Positions 35,901 to 47,735 of a DNA stretch of 64,000 bases are shown in pieces. The notes beneath the pieces are model-generated. The model was not told the origin of the DNA and ran no database searches. It was given only the letters and a program-made list of their open reading frames with translations. This DNA is from Lanius collurio (lineage: Eukaryota; Chordata; Aves; Passeriformes; Laniidae). The position numbers were made by a program, and so were the translations under genes. The stretch lies in assembly GCA_020086605.1 (NCBI GenBank), contig JACBWW010000017.1:11334032-11398031 (forward strand), given 5' to 3'. Positions within the stretch are counted from its first letter, which is position 1. Every line of letters starts with the position of its first letter.

Positions 35901-36939
35901 AACACAAATCAGTTTTGGATTTAGAAAGGACTGTTCTATATTACAAGACTCAAACAGAGACCACCCAAATGCCTTCAGCTGGTTTTTGTTATTTTCACAA
36001 ATAGTTTGTTCTTTTAGCAGAGTGTTTAAGAACAGAGAGTCAGGTCAATCACTCTATTATGTTTTTCCCTAAACAGCATTATTAAGCAAACTTTACAGTA
36101 TTGTTCATCATTAAGAAAAGAAAAAGTCTTACACATTCTCTTGGTTTTTTTAGCTTCCAGAGCAAAATAGAGATTGGCTGTTGTGGTTTCAAATCTTCAA
36201 ATTATAAATTTTATGCACTGTGTTTTTGGAAACTTTTTTCTAGTTTTGTCTGGATTGTACTTCTTAAGGGCCAATATAGTATCGATTACATTTTATGATG
36301 TTTAGTAAGTCAATTCAGAGGTGTCATCTACTTCCCATAGTTCTGGTGGAATAAGTAGGATGCAGAATATTCTTGTCCTCCATGTAGTATGAGTTATCTT
36401 TTTTATTACAGTCTTAATTTTTCAAAGGGCAGGCCTGCTGTATTTTTTACTGAGATGCTCTTGTGCCAAAGCACACTTGGTGCCTCATTGAAGACCTAAA
36501 AGCAAAAAGTCCTGGGCAGTTACCTTTGCTTAATGTGTGTTTGTATTCTCCTGTAAACCAGTGATTTTCTTTCTGGGCACATACTCTGACTGGCAAGTGA
36601 CAAAAATTTGCAGACTGTAATGGGTGAGATAAAAGGAAGAAATTGTGCTGAAGGATGAAAAAGCAAGGACTTCCTGGCCCCAAATGATGTCTTGACATGC
36701 TAGTAATGCCACAAACTCAAAGTAGGGGACTATGTGTTAAGAATCTTGTTTCTGGGAGCTCTCTTAACTTCTGATACCTATGTTTGTACTTGCAATTGAA
36801 GTAAACAGTGTGATGGAGTATAAAATGCTGTGGTAAAAATCAGTACCTTACTGTCATGCAGCATGCCATCACAGTGGTTGTGGTGCTGGATACCTCTAAA
36901 AAGGACGTAGAGAAGACAGGAATCAGGGAAGAGTCTAAA
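32990..36939. other. Probable intron, no gene or clear repeat
   Basis: AT-rich DNA. The frame at 35848-36072 begins close to a weak acceptor (CAACAG at 35871-35876) but has no matching donor or family. A small tandem duplication is listed separately. Confidence 0.5.
33374..33421. repeat. Two-copy tandem repeat, 24 bp unit
   Basis: The unit 'aaacatgaacatatatttt' occurs twice back to back with minor changes in the A/T runs. It is a local duplication in AT-rich DNA. Confidence 0.85.
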
Positions 36940-37290
36940 AGAGGAATCTGGGGGGATGGAAATTTGCTTTTATAAAGAGAAATTGGAACAAACCAGATTG
37001 TTTAGCCTTTGAAAGGCAGTGAATATATATAACATAAGTATACAGAATGTACTTGTGTGTATAACATAAGTACACAGAATGATGAATTGTTTGTGAGAAG
37101 TAGCTCAAAAACTTTTGTTTTGTTGGTTCATGCTATAAGAGTAAGGGGACATTCTGTGAAACTAGGATGGCAAAGTGAGAAAGGAAACTTGAAAAGGATA
37201 TATTTCTTAAACTGATAAGACTGAGTTCTGCAGTCTAGGGATAATTTTAATTTAGAAAAACTCTATTACAAATTGGATAAATTAAAGTGC
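36940..37290 (+). mobile_element. Ancient CR1-like fragment
   Basis: Sections such as 'aaattggaacaaaccagat', 'gtttagcctttgaaagg' and 'gggacattctgtgaaacta' follow the order of CR1 ORF2 C-terminal sequence in the + sense. Divergence is high and no frame remains. An internal duplication (37028-37081) lies within it. Confidence 0.45.
37028..37081. repeat. Direct repeat, two 22-bp copies
   Basis: 'tataacataagta' plus 'acagaatg' occurs at 37028-37049 and 37060-37081 with one mismatch and a 10-bp spacer. It looks like a recent local duplication within an old repeat. Confidence 0.85.
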
Positions 37291-40200
37291 AAGAATATTT
37301 CCACAGGCTCAAGTTACCTTTTCTCCTGAAAGAATATAATCTCTCATATTTTTGTCACTTGCAAAATTATTTTTAGTAAAGCTCATCTAAAAACTATGTG
37401 CTGATGGTGTGAGTAAAGGAGCTAAGTCTATCCCTGGTTTGTTAATGGGAGAAATAGTTGCATCATCTCACTAATTTGTTTGATCTCTTTCTCTGTATTG
37501 GATTATATCTAGGTGAGATACACACTAGGTAGTATGTCTAGTTCCCTTGGTAGGTTCTGCTGATTTACTTTGTTTTTCTTGTAGATGGGGACGTTGGAGA
37601 AGAGGTTTTGGGGATTAATATCAGGGTCCTCATCAAATTTGAAATAATTTACATAGGCCAGTTGTTTTTGTGACTTGTCATTCATAAGGCACTGTCCTGT
37701 TCAGCTTTGATTTTTCTATTGCCTGGGTTCGTGCATTAAGTTGGTGTTCCTGAAGTAATTTAATTCAAGTCAGTACACAAGTTTGTTCTGTACCTAGGGT
37801 GATAGAATATTTTGGGAGGATGAAATGAGCTAACGCTGGCCTTCTGTGTCACCCTGCCAACTCCCAGCAAGTATGTAAAAAGTCATAAAAATAGCAGTGG
37901 GGGTATCTTAATTAAATGAGCATGCTTGTCGCTCTGCCAGTCTTTTCTCTTGGCATGATTCAAGCCTTAGAAACTGTTTGCTTTCAGTCTCTGTCAAACT
38001 CAAATATAAAACTCTGTTATAAAAGCATCAGAGCAGTGTTCAGCAGGAAAAGACTGCAGATTCGGGTTTTGCTCATTCCTACTGAAATGTCCTTTCTCTC
38101 CATTTAACGGAGGCTGCAGTTTTTACTTTTGGTGTCTTTAGCAGCAGATTGAGTTAAATTTGTTATATTTGGCTCTAGAGCAGCAAAGAGCAGATGTCAG
38201 GGAGGTGCCATGACAGGAATAAAAAAATTAAGAAGGCTTGTGGGAATTTGGGGGTGAGAGGGAAGTCTTCCTCCTATTTTTTCCATGCTAGAATCCGTAT
38301 TATAACATTTAGAGCTGGCATTCAGTTCAAAACTTGCCGTGCTGCAAGGGTTGATGCATTGACGCAGACATTCTTTCCCACAGCTCAAATTGTGGAAACA
38401 GAGTTTATTTATAAAGTAAAATATGCCTGTGAAATTATAATTGATACCTTAATTATGGAGAACTTGCCTGAAAGATGGTAACTTAGTGATCCGTGCGACA
38501 TTTTCCTGGCTTAGAATAGCCATGATTTATACTGAAACATTTTCTCTGCATGAATCCTAGAAATGGAATTCCCCTGTCAAGGCAGAAAAACTTCAGTAAC
38601 TGAGAGGTTCTCTGCTAGGGATGATAAGTCTAAACTAAGTTTTAAACATTATTTAGGCTTGGAACATGTGAAAAGTAAGCTTTGCTATTTGGGATTGTCA
38701 CTATTTGAAAAATGTGCATTTAAAAGCCACCACTACATGTTTCCAGTCTTCACATAATCAGGTGGGTTCCAGATGCATGTGGGATCCTGGAGAAGTTTGT
38801 TGCTTTGGGTTATTTCTCTCCACGTTTGTAAATGAACAGAACATGCTTAAAGTCAGCTGTGGCTTTTTTCCCCCCTTTAAATCTTATCTTATTGCAGGCC
38901 ATTTCTAAAAACACCTGGTGTAGTTTGTTAGTTAGTAGACTGATTACTTGTTTGTTTGTCTTTCTTTCTTATTGTTTTTCATGCATCATCTGCTTGCACT
39001 ACAAGAGTATATATTGCCACAGTATAGTTTATAGAAACATAAATACAATGTAATTTGCATCATATTTATGTAAGTTTGATTACAGGTTGCTGTATTTGAA
39101 AATTGTGTCAATTCTCTGTTGTTGTATGTGTAGAATGGTGTACTTGATAATTTCTGGAGGAATTTGTCTTTTTCTATGGCAAAAAAGTTTTATTTGTACA
39201 GTGATCTGGAGGGGAGGACAGTAATAAATCTACTTTTCCTTCAGATGGTTCTTGTGTCAGTGTTTCAGTAAACCATGTTGACTCTTGGTTTGGGTCTTCT
39301 ATTCTGGTGGTGAAGCTGGACTCTTGTCTAGCTCTGGTAGTAGCTCTTATCATTTGCTGGGGAGATGGGATTTGAAATAAAAGGAATGTATGTTATTATG
39401 CATTTGGTAAGAATATAAAGTCTGACTTTGTTTTTCAAAGGCAATTGTATAGTTGACAAAAGCATTGAATGTGTAAGGTATGTAATCTACATGGAACAGA
39501 GCAAAGCCCTGAGTGGAGTGTGCTGCTCAGGTTTGAGAACAAATCTTCCCATGGCTTTTGCTGATAAAAAATGTCAGTGCACTGCTAAAAGAAGACAGGA
39601 CAAACTAGCTGGCCTGTTGGCTGTAGCATGTTGAGTTTCTTGGTTAGACAGCTAATTTCAGTGACTTGATAGTGACAGGCCTGGAGATAATTGTGGTCAA
39701 AGCTGCTCCAAGAGGAATGAGTGAAGACTTTGTGATTTCCTAAATGATAAGGAAGCCAGGTTTGATCAACAGCTTCTGGGAGGGTTATTCAGGCACTGAG
39801 TTAGTCTAGTCCAGTGCAGGATTTTTCACGTCTGACCAGTTTAGGGCATGTTCTGCCTAAGGTGAGCTGGTGAAACTAACAGTTTGGGTGTATTTGATTA
39901 TCATCTTTTATGTTTGCCCTGAACTTAATTTCTCACAGGTATTTTTCATTTGGCTGTCAAATTCTTTATTGTGTCAGAAAGATTTCATGACCACATAAAA
40001 AACAGTTAGAAAAATGTTTAAGTTGTGGATTCTGTATTTAAAGACTGTGTTCTAGATATATTTAAGTAATTAAGACTTTATAAGGTTTCTTTTACATAAG
40101 ATAAGATTTTGCTTCAAAAGAAGCATGTAACTGTACAGTCTGTTTAGGCTAGATGAAGGCTGTACCTATTTTATTTCTTTTTTCATGATTTCATGCAAGT

Positions 40201-41089
40201 GTCAAACCTACATTTATGTACTAGCATGCTTTGAAGATAGCTGTGTATTGTGAGGAGAGCCATCAAAGAAAACCTGAACATTTTCTCTGTAAATATCCTC
40301 CAAAAATGCAAGCATGGCTATTCTCTCTCAACCAGTACTAACCTCTACAAAATCTTTAAGTTTATCTATTAATTTTGCAATTATTAATCAACATTTTAGA
40401 AGGCTAACATGCCCAAGTTTTTTGTCTCTCATCACTGAAATCCCTCAGGGTTAAATAAGACCCAGGATACTTATCCTGTTTTATCTCTCTGATAAGACAG
40501 GACAACTGCAATAGCATATAGGTACAGTCCACTTTACAAATTATTTTTTTACTTTTTGTTGTCCAGTGGGAAGATGCCTTGCAAATTATTTGATAATACT
40601 ATCAAGACAATACTCTTTTTCCTTGACTTGCATTTTTTCTGCATTCTTTGATGGCCTCTCTCTCCAACACTTGTCTCTGAATGATGTAGTTACCAGATAA
40701 TTCAGTCTTCAGCAATTATCTTTAGAAAGCTGCTCTGTATTGGGAAGAAGCAAATGTTTAATGTGTATATTTGTAGTGAGGAAGGCACTGAGTGGGAATA
40801 TTAACTTGTGTTGGGTTGACTGATTATAGATGTCCCCAAAAGAGGAAGTTCTAAATTTCTACTGAAATCTAGTCATATTACAAATAACTGTATTTTGAAG
40901 GATAGTAACTTTCAAAACTAGTATCTTTGGAATTCACTTTTTCATGATAAAGTGGTTTCACAGGCCCAGAATATGACATTTTTTACTTTTAAGGTTTTTA
41001 AAGTTAATTGCATATCTTTCTAGAAGTAGGATGAATGCCAGTAACCTCCCAATTAGAAGCATTACTTGTAGTGGTACACTAGAATTGTG
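37291..41089. other. Probable intron, no gene seen
   Basis: AT-rich DNA. The 95-codon frame at 38194-38481 has no motif and no splice signals to support it. At 39241 a strong acceptor-like tract (ccttcag) opens into a frame of about 45 codons and then stops; no family was recognised. Confidence 0.5.
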
Positions 41090-41140
41090 GAATATCTAGA
41101 GCTGGAAGGGGCCCACAAGCATCACTGAGTTGAACCCCTA
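41090..41140 (-). mobile_element. CR1 3' terminal fragment
   Basis: 'agaattgtggaatatctaga' then 'gctggaaggggcccacaag' is the reverse complement of a CR1 3' end. Only about 50 bp are recognisable. Confidence 0.65.
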
Positions 41141-44100
41141 CTAGTTTTCAGATATAAATTCTGAAGACATTTCGCAAAGTGCGGCTGTGGTCAGGTGGAA
41201 AATGTTGATTTGCAAAGGAATCCTATGCAGTGCCCACTGCTGTGAGCCCCAGTGCTGCTTCAGGGTGAGCAGATGAGTCAGCTACAAGTTCCTGAATTGA
41301 AAGGAATGCTCAGTTTCTGATGTGTTGCCTCCACTTGGGAGGTGCAGGGAACCCTTCCTGGGGCTGTTGCCACCAACGCATTTGCACAGTAATAGCCCTT
41401 ATAGGTAGCTCCTGGCTTCTGACAGAGTTCAGCTACTTCACCTGGCTATAACAGGCTGGGGTTTGAAGCAAACCGAACTGAAAAAAATACACAGTATCAC
41501 TGTGACTATTTTTGCTTTATACGTAGAAGTACTTTGAAAACAGAATATCTGGCAATAATATTGAAATATTTTTTTCTGACTCATCAACAAACACTGTTAC
41601 ATGCTGTGGATAGATTTGTGTTGCATTTATAGCTGCTGAAAAATTAGTGGCTCTTCCACTATTGCAGTTTTTTGACTAGCATCTTGTATGAATATTGTAC
41701 TGCTGAATCTTTAATTTGCTGTGGAGACAGACAAATTTCGGAGTGACTTTAATCTTTGAAGAACTTGTGTTGACTGGGAAAGCCAGTTCAGTTTATTTTT
41801 GTAAATCACCAACCCTTAGAAGTGGGATTAAGTTTAGTACAGGAGAAAATGGAACTTTCCCTTTGTCTCCAGAGTGAGGTCACAGTGCTTGTCTCTCTTT
41901 TCAGCCTCCATCTCAGTAAAATAATAGAAAATATAATTGTTTCATGTTTCAGTTCTATCTCCTGAAGAATGGGAGTTATAGTTACTTTTGTAGGCTGTAA
42001 TGTCAGCAATTACTTTTTGTCTTTGTTACTTCTGTACTGTACTGCCTCTGCCCTGTTTGCATGCCTGTGTTTGAAATCCTCATGTGCTGCTTTTGTATTT
42101 TCTCTTTTTTGCCCCTCAGTTTTATTTATTTAGAAATTCCATTGAGCAGGTAGCTGAGTAGACTTCAGCCATCCAGGAATTGGTTGTGCATGTGCCTTTA
42201 GTGATGCAAAATCGCCCCCACCTTAGATGTGAAGGCAAAGGAAAGGAAACAAGAATTCAACAGAAGAGTTGAGAAAAAGACTTTGGTAGTAAGGGAAGGT
42301 AGAGGGGAACACCTAAATGACAAAGTTGGAAGAGGAGAAGCTAAAGTGGTGGTATGGTACACTGGTTTTGGCAATGCAGTATGTCATGATGCTGTTCTGA
42401 TTTGTAATTTTAGGAACAGCTGAAGAAGCGTGTTGCTTAAATAATTCACTGATTTTTTTTTTTTTAAATTTAAAAGGATCTTTAAATCTCATTTTTCAGT
42501 AGAGCAGATACATACTAGTACTCATTTTAGGGGGGCTTATTTTTGTTTAATGAGAATATATTCATGCTAATTTTAATCAGTAAATTAATAACACTAGTGC
42601 TTGGTTGCTTTATTGCTCATCTCTTGTCTGTCTGGGGTCATGTGCAGTATTATGTCGTGGTAGATTTAAAGGAATGCAATGCTCCTTAGTGAGGAGCTTA
42701 AAAAAATCTCATCTAACTGAAACGGGTCCCAGTTCTGTGAAGAACAGGCATGGGATCACTGTTCACTTTCCAAAATGACACTTGAAGCCCTTCTAACTAG
42801 ACTGAACTACAGTCAGATCTCTCAAATTCCCCCATGTCCCCAGAGAATAGAAATTGTTTCACATGGAGTACTTGGAGCCCATTCTGCTGAGTTACGGGGT
42901 TTATTTCAGAATTTGGGAGACTCATTTTTGTGGAATAGGTAACAGAGAGTTAGCATTCTTGCTTGAATAATGCACTACATATTTTGAACAGAAATTTTCC
43001 ATGACTAAATAAGAACAATATGTTTGAGTATCTTCTAGAGGGAACAACTGTTTGGTCAGCATAAATTTAAAAGAAAATGTCCAGAAGAGACAGGTGACCA
43101 TTCTTGTGTGGTGTTTGCAACTTTTTCATATTTCTTCTGGGCTTTAATTATACTGCATATACATGGCACGAAGAAAGACCAGGGGTTTTGTTCTTTTCAT
43201 GGAGGTGTAGCTTTATCACATAGTTGGGAATTTATAGCCTAGTAATATATAGTGTTTTTTCCATTCCTGCATTATGCAATTGGTTTGTACAGCCTTATAG
43301 TCTGGCAGCTGGGAGCTCACTTTTTCATGATTTTTTTTGGCATGAAAGGGTTACTGTTCACATTTCCTGTGTAATTCCTTCTGATCTTGCTGGGCTGTAA
43401 TTACTTTCTTGATGTTAAACATTCCCAGGCTCCTATAACCTTCTAGCCGCTTGCACTGGCCAAGTTTGTCCCAGGTGATCGTGTGGGCGAACCTCCTGTT
43501 TTTAAGGATAAAAATCTCTCCTTCCTGTGTAAGATAGGCTACATACTCATTTCTTTGCTGTGCAATCCCAAGAGAAATCTTTAAAAAATTATTATAAGGT
43601 AGCACATCACTCTTTTAAAGACAAACTTAGCAGCCAAAATACATGACAAATCAAGTGTGTGGGTTTAGAATTTGCTGAATCTTGGTTGAATGACTACAAG
43701 TTCACATTAAAGACTATTTTTTCTTAATACATTTGGAAAATAGGTTATGTTATTAAAAAAACAGATTTTGACTGTAGCTTCTTACTTTTGAGCATATAAT
43801 TGGCAAATCTTTTTAAGCTTGTTTGAATGTAGAACTACTTAGCTGAGCCTTCAGGATTCTGTTTTCTTTTAAATTCTTTGCAGTAGCTGCATAGCTAAAA
43901 AAAAATAAAAAAGGAAAAAAAGCCAGGATCTTACTCAACTCTGTCTTTCCTACATAGTTCTATTATCCTATATTTCTTCTGATTTTCAATTTTGGTATAT
44001 AAACAGTAAACCCAAAGTACTATTTTGGTTTTTTATAGAAGTTACTATACTGCTGAAAAATGTTGTCTTCAGAGGTGTGGGAACTGAAGTGTTCTGTTGC

Positions 44101-46350
44101 AAAGGCACCAAAAGGTTCTCTGTGGTGCTCTTCAGCTTTAATATGGAGGAGACACCTGTAAGAATGTGAGAAGTTTGTTTTCCATGACTTTTGTGCTGTT
44201 TTCTCACAGTGCCAGGAAAGATAAAAGCTTGTGATGGCAGGGATTTTTTAGGGTGTGAGCAGTTTTAATGTGCTGATACATTGACATTGGGGGGTGTTGG
44301 GTTGTTTTTGTTTTGTTTTTTTTTTTTTTTGCTACTGGCAATGTCAGAGAAAGTAGTTGGAGGTTCTGTGCTCTGTTGGTTCAAGAAATAGCCAGAATTT
44401 TGATACTTAGGTTAAGAGCAATCTCGTTATCTTACTATCCTATTATAGGTAACTTTTTTTGGTCATAATCCTAGTCTTATTGACTTGTGCATTTAATTGG
44501 CTGCTTTGTGAAATTCTCAGGCTGCAAGTAATTCTATTTTGTTTAGTTGTATTATTGTACTTGCAACACAGATACTCAGAAGTCATCCTGGTAACTGACT
44601 GACTGGAGTCTTGTGAATGTGTAGCTGTGAGCTCAGTGGATTATGTGATTATACCTGTAAGAAAATGGTTTGTAGGTTATAAATTGTAGCAGTTTGAGCC
44701 CTTTTCTTAGTTTAATTCTCATGCATTCTCATGCTTGTGCTTTACTATATAAATAGAAATTAAAGCAGTTGGTGTGTGTGTTGTTGACTGTGCTGCTCTG
44801 CTAGTGAAGGATAGGAAGAATATATTTTAATTAAAACATATTTTTTTCTTTTTAGGAAGTCTTGACTTTGATGGCTTAGTTATAATTGGAACGCAGTCAG
44901 TATGCTGCCCAGTTCTTAATGGCATACTCTGGTGTGTAACTGGGAACATGGCTGTCAGATATCTAGTTTTGTTGCTGAACCCAGATGTTCTTATGGGGTA
45001 TTGTTCAACACAGAGAAATCAAGTCCTGGCATAAAGTATTTATGTGAAAAACTGAAAAAGTAGTTCTGTGAAAAAAAAACCATGAAGCACTAAGTGAGTA
45101 TAACTAGACAGAAAAAGATACTGCTTATAATTTCCAATTAGACTGTCGTTTTGTTGTGGCTTGCATGTCATCTTCAGATACCTGAGATTTTTTAGGAAAC
45201 TTCATATGAAGAGGATTTACCTTTGCATAGCCACTTGGGTGTGAGTTACAAGCATGATAGGCTTCCTCTGCAGCAGGGTAATACTTTAGTTAAAGCTTTA
45301 TTTTTTCCAAAACAGCTTACTTTTGAATATATATTATGAAAACACTGATGAATTTAGAGTTAGTTGCAAGGCAAACTCTATTGAAGCCTATTTTCCATCT
45401 CATAGGATGTATATAGTTCATCTTGCCATTCTCTTGACGTCAGATGAAGACAGAGAAGAATTACTTGTTATTTTGTAATTAAAGGTAACCTGTTTTGAAT
45501 TTACTTTGTAAAATGCTTAGAATGTAACCGACTAGACTCTCCATTATTAATTTCTCCTTTGTGGTGGAAAGTACCCTGAGTGGTAATGAATTTTTTTTCT
45601 ATTAAAAAATCTGTGTTTTCAGAGTCTATGCAAATTACCTCTTGTTTTTTTGTGTAGAAGTCATGTTACAGGATGCAAGCCAGTTCTATTGATCCTTTGT
45701 GTGTGTGTGCATGTTGATCTTCTAGTGATTTAAGTTAAAACTCTTTTGAACTTAGATGTTTGTAATATACTAGAGGCAAGGTGATGCATGTAGCTGTGAT
45801 GCAGGGAAGAGTTGGACCTAACCTTAAGTTTATTTAGTGCAGAGAAAGAAGCTGTTTGGTTTTAACAAGCTGCTACAGAAATAAGGAATGATTTGAATTA
45901 GGTGAGCTTTTAAGCTTTCAGACAATGTAGTCAACTATATTTTTCTATTCAGAGTTGTACACGTTCTCTCTTAGGGAGGACATGTAAATTACTGTTGTGA
46001 CAAAATGCATAAATGTGTCTAGAATTTAATAGTAATTAATTCATTTTACTTATCTAAGGAAAGATTAAATACCTCAGTTTGAAACTGGCTATAAAAAGTA
46101 ACACATAAGCAAATTTAACACACATCCGGTATAATAGCACATTTGGTAGAACCTGAAGGCACTTGGTTTTCAAGTGCAGTGGTTTCTCACTTTCAGTGTT
46201 CACAAGCTGTTTCATCAGAGCCCCTCTTGACTAGACTTTTGAGGGCAATTTTTAACTCCATGGCTTTCTTGACTTGAACTATATGTAATAGACTCTTAAG
46301 TACTGCTAAAATGTTCATGAATAATGTTGTTTACCATTGGTGCACAGAAG
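41141..46350. other. Probable intron; one strong lone acceptor
   Basis: AT-rich DNA with homopolymer T runs (for example T15 at 44316-44330). A very good acceptor (T-rich tract ending TTTTTAG at 44855) opens a frame of about 59 codons without stops to about 45034. No good donor follows and the frame matches nothing I know, so it is not called as an exon. Confidence 0.5.
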
Positions 46351-46934
46351 GAATCACAGAATATCGTGAATTGGAAGGGACCCATAAGGATCATCAGAGT
46401 CCAGCTCCTGGGCCTTCACAGGGCAACCCCAAGAGTCACACTCTGTGCCCGAGAGCATTGTCTAAACACTTCTGGAGCTCTGTCAGGCTTGGTGCTGTGA
46501 CCATTTCCCTGGGGAGCCTGTTCCAGTGCCCAGCCACCCTCTGGGTGAAGAATCTTTTCCTGATATCCAACCTAAACCTCCCCTGACACAACTTCAGGCC
46601 ATTCCCTCTTGTCCTGTTACTGGTCACCAGAGAGAAAAGATCAGTGCCTGCCCTTCCTCTTGCCCTCACAAGGAAGCTGTAGACTGCAATGAGATGTCAT
46701 CTCAGTCTCCTCCAGACCAAGTGACCTCAGCTGCTCCTCATTCAGCTTCCCCTCAAGGCCCTTCACCATCTTTGTGGCTCTCCTTTTTACACTTTCTAAC
46801 AGCTTTATATCTTTCTTATATTGTGGTGCCCAAAACTGCACACCAGCCTCAAGGACAGACTGTCCCAGTGCAGAGCAGAGTGGGACAATCACCCCCTTGC
46901 CTGGCCAGTGATGCTGGGCCTGATGCACCCCAGG
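46351..46934 (-). mobile_element. CR1 LINE, left arm of a head-to-head pair
   Basis: It starts at a CR1 3' terminus ('gaatcacagaatatcgtga'). The minus frame at 46669-46436 is the CR1 ORF2 C-terminus (Gly-Arg-Phe-Arg-Leu-Asp-Ile-Arg-Lys, Trp-Asn-Arg-Leu-Pro-Arg-Glu), and 46928-46641 covers the section before it. It is truncated at its 5' end at 46934, where a + strand CR1 begins at once. It differs from the right arm at roughly one base in five by eye. Confidence 0.92.
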
Positions 46935-47735
46935 GAGGCCCAGCAGAGGGATCCTGACAAATTAGAGGTCTGGACAATCACCAACCACGAGAAGTTCCAC
47001 AAGGCAAAGAGCTGGATTCTGCACCTGGGACAGGGCAATCCTGGATGTAGAGACAGACTGGGGAATGAGAGGCTGGAGAGCAGTGCCATGGAAAGGGACC
47101 TGGGGGTCCTGGTCCATGGCAAGTTGAACATGAGCCAGCAGTGCCCTGGCATGGGCCAGCTGTGTCCTGGGGGGCATCAGGCACAGCCTCACCAGCCAGG
47201 CAAGGGAGGGGATTGTCCTGTTGTGCTCTGGGGCAGCCTCACCTTGAGTGCTGGGGGCAGTTCTGGGTGCCACAGTGTAAGAAAGATGCAAACCTGTTAG
47301 AAAGCATAAAAAGGAAAGCCAGGAAGGTGGTGAAAGGCCTTGAGGGGAAGCCGTGTGAGGAGCAGCTGAGGTCTCTTGGTCTGTTCAGCCTGGGGAAGAG
47401 ACTGAGGGGAGACCTCACTGCTGTCTGCAACTTCTTTGTAGGGGTAGAGGAGGGGCTGGCACTGATCTCTTCTCTGTAGTGCCCAGTGACAGGACATGAC
47501 GGAGTTTTAGGTTGGATATCAGGAAAAGGTTCTTCACCCAGAGGGTGGCTGGGCAGTGGAACAGTCTCCCCAGGGAAGTGTTCACAGCACCAAGCCTGAT
47601 GGAATTCTAGAAGCTTTTGGGCAATGCTCTCATGTGTATGGTGTGACTCTTGGGGATGGTGCTGTGCAGCACCAGGTTGGACTCTATGATCCTTCTGGCT
47701 CCCTTCCAACTCAGCTTACTCTGTTATTTTGTATT
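46932..47735 (+). mobile_element. CR1 LINE, right arm of a head-to-head pair
   Basis: It runs from 'agggaggcccagcagag' to the 3' end 'cagcttactctgttat' near 47735. The + frame at 47141-47479 encodes CR1 ORF2 sequence ([15 protein letters not shown]). The last 165 bp differ from the copy at 63000-63165 at only a few positions, so the two belong to one young CR1 subfamily. It is 5'-truncated, with 3-4 bases shared with the left arm at the junction. Confidence 0.92.

Noticed and set aside
38194..38481. 95-codon + frame as a possible exon
   Set aside because: No usable acceptor and donor pair and no recognisable protein similarity.
39241..39405. Exon-like segment between CTTCAG and TTG|GTAAGA
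   Set aside because: All frames contain stops across the full 165 bp; only about 43 codons are open in the best frame.
46351..47735. Twin-primed (5'-inverted) single CR1
   Set aside because: Both arms contain the CR1 3' end and overlapping sections, which one RNA copy with a 5' inversion cannot give.
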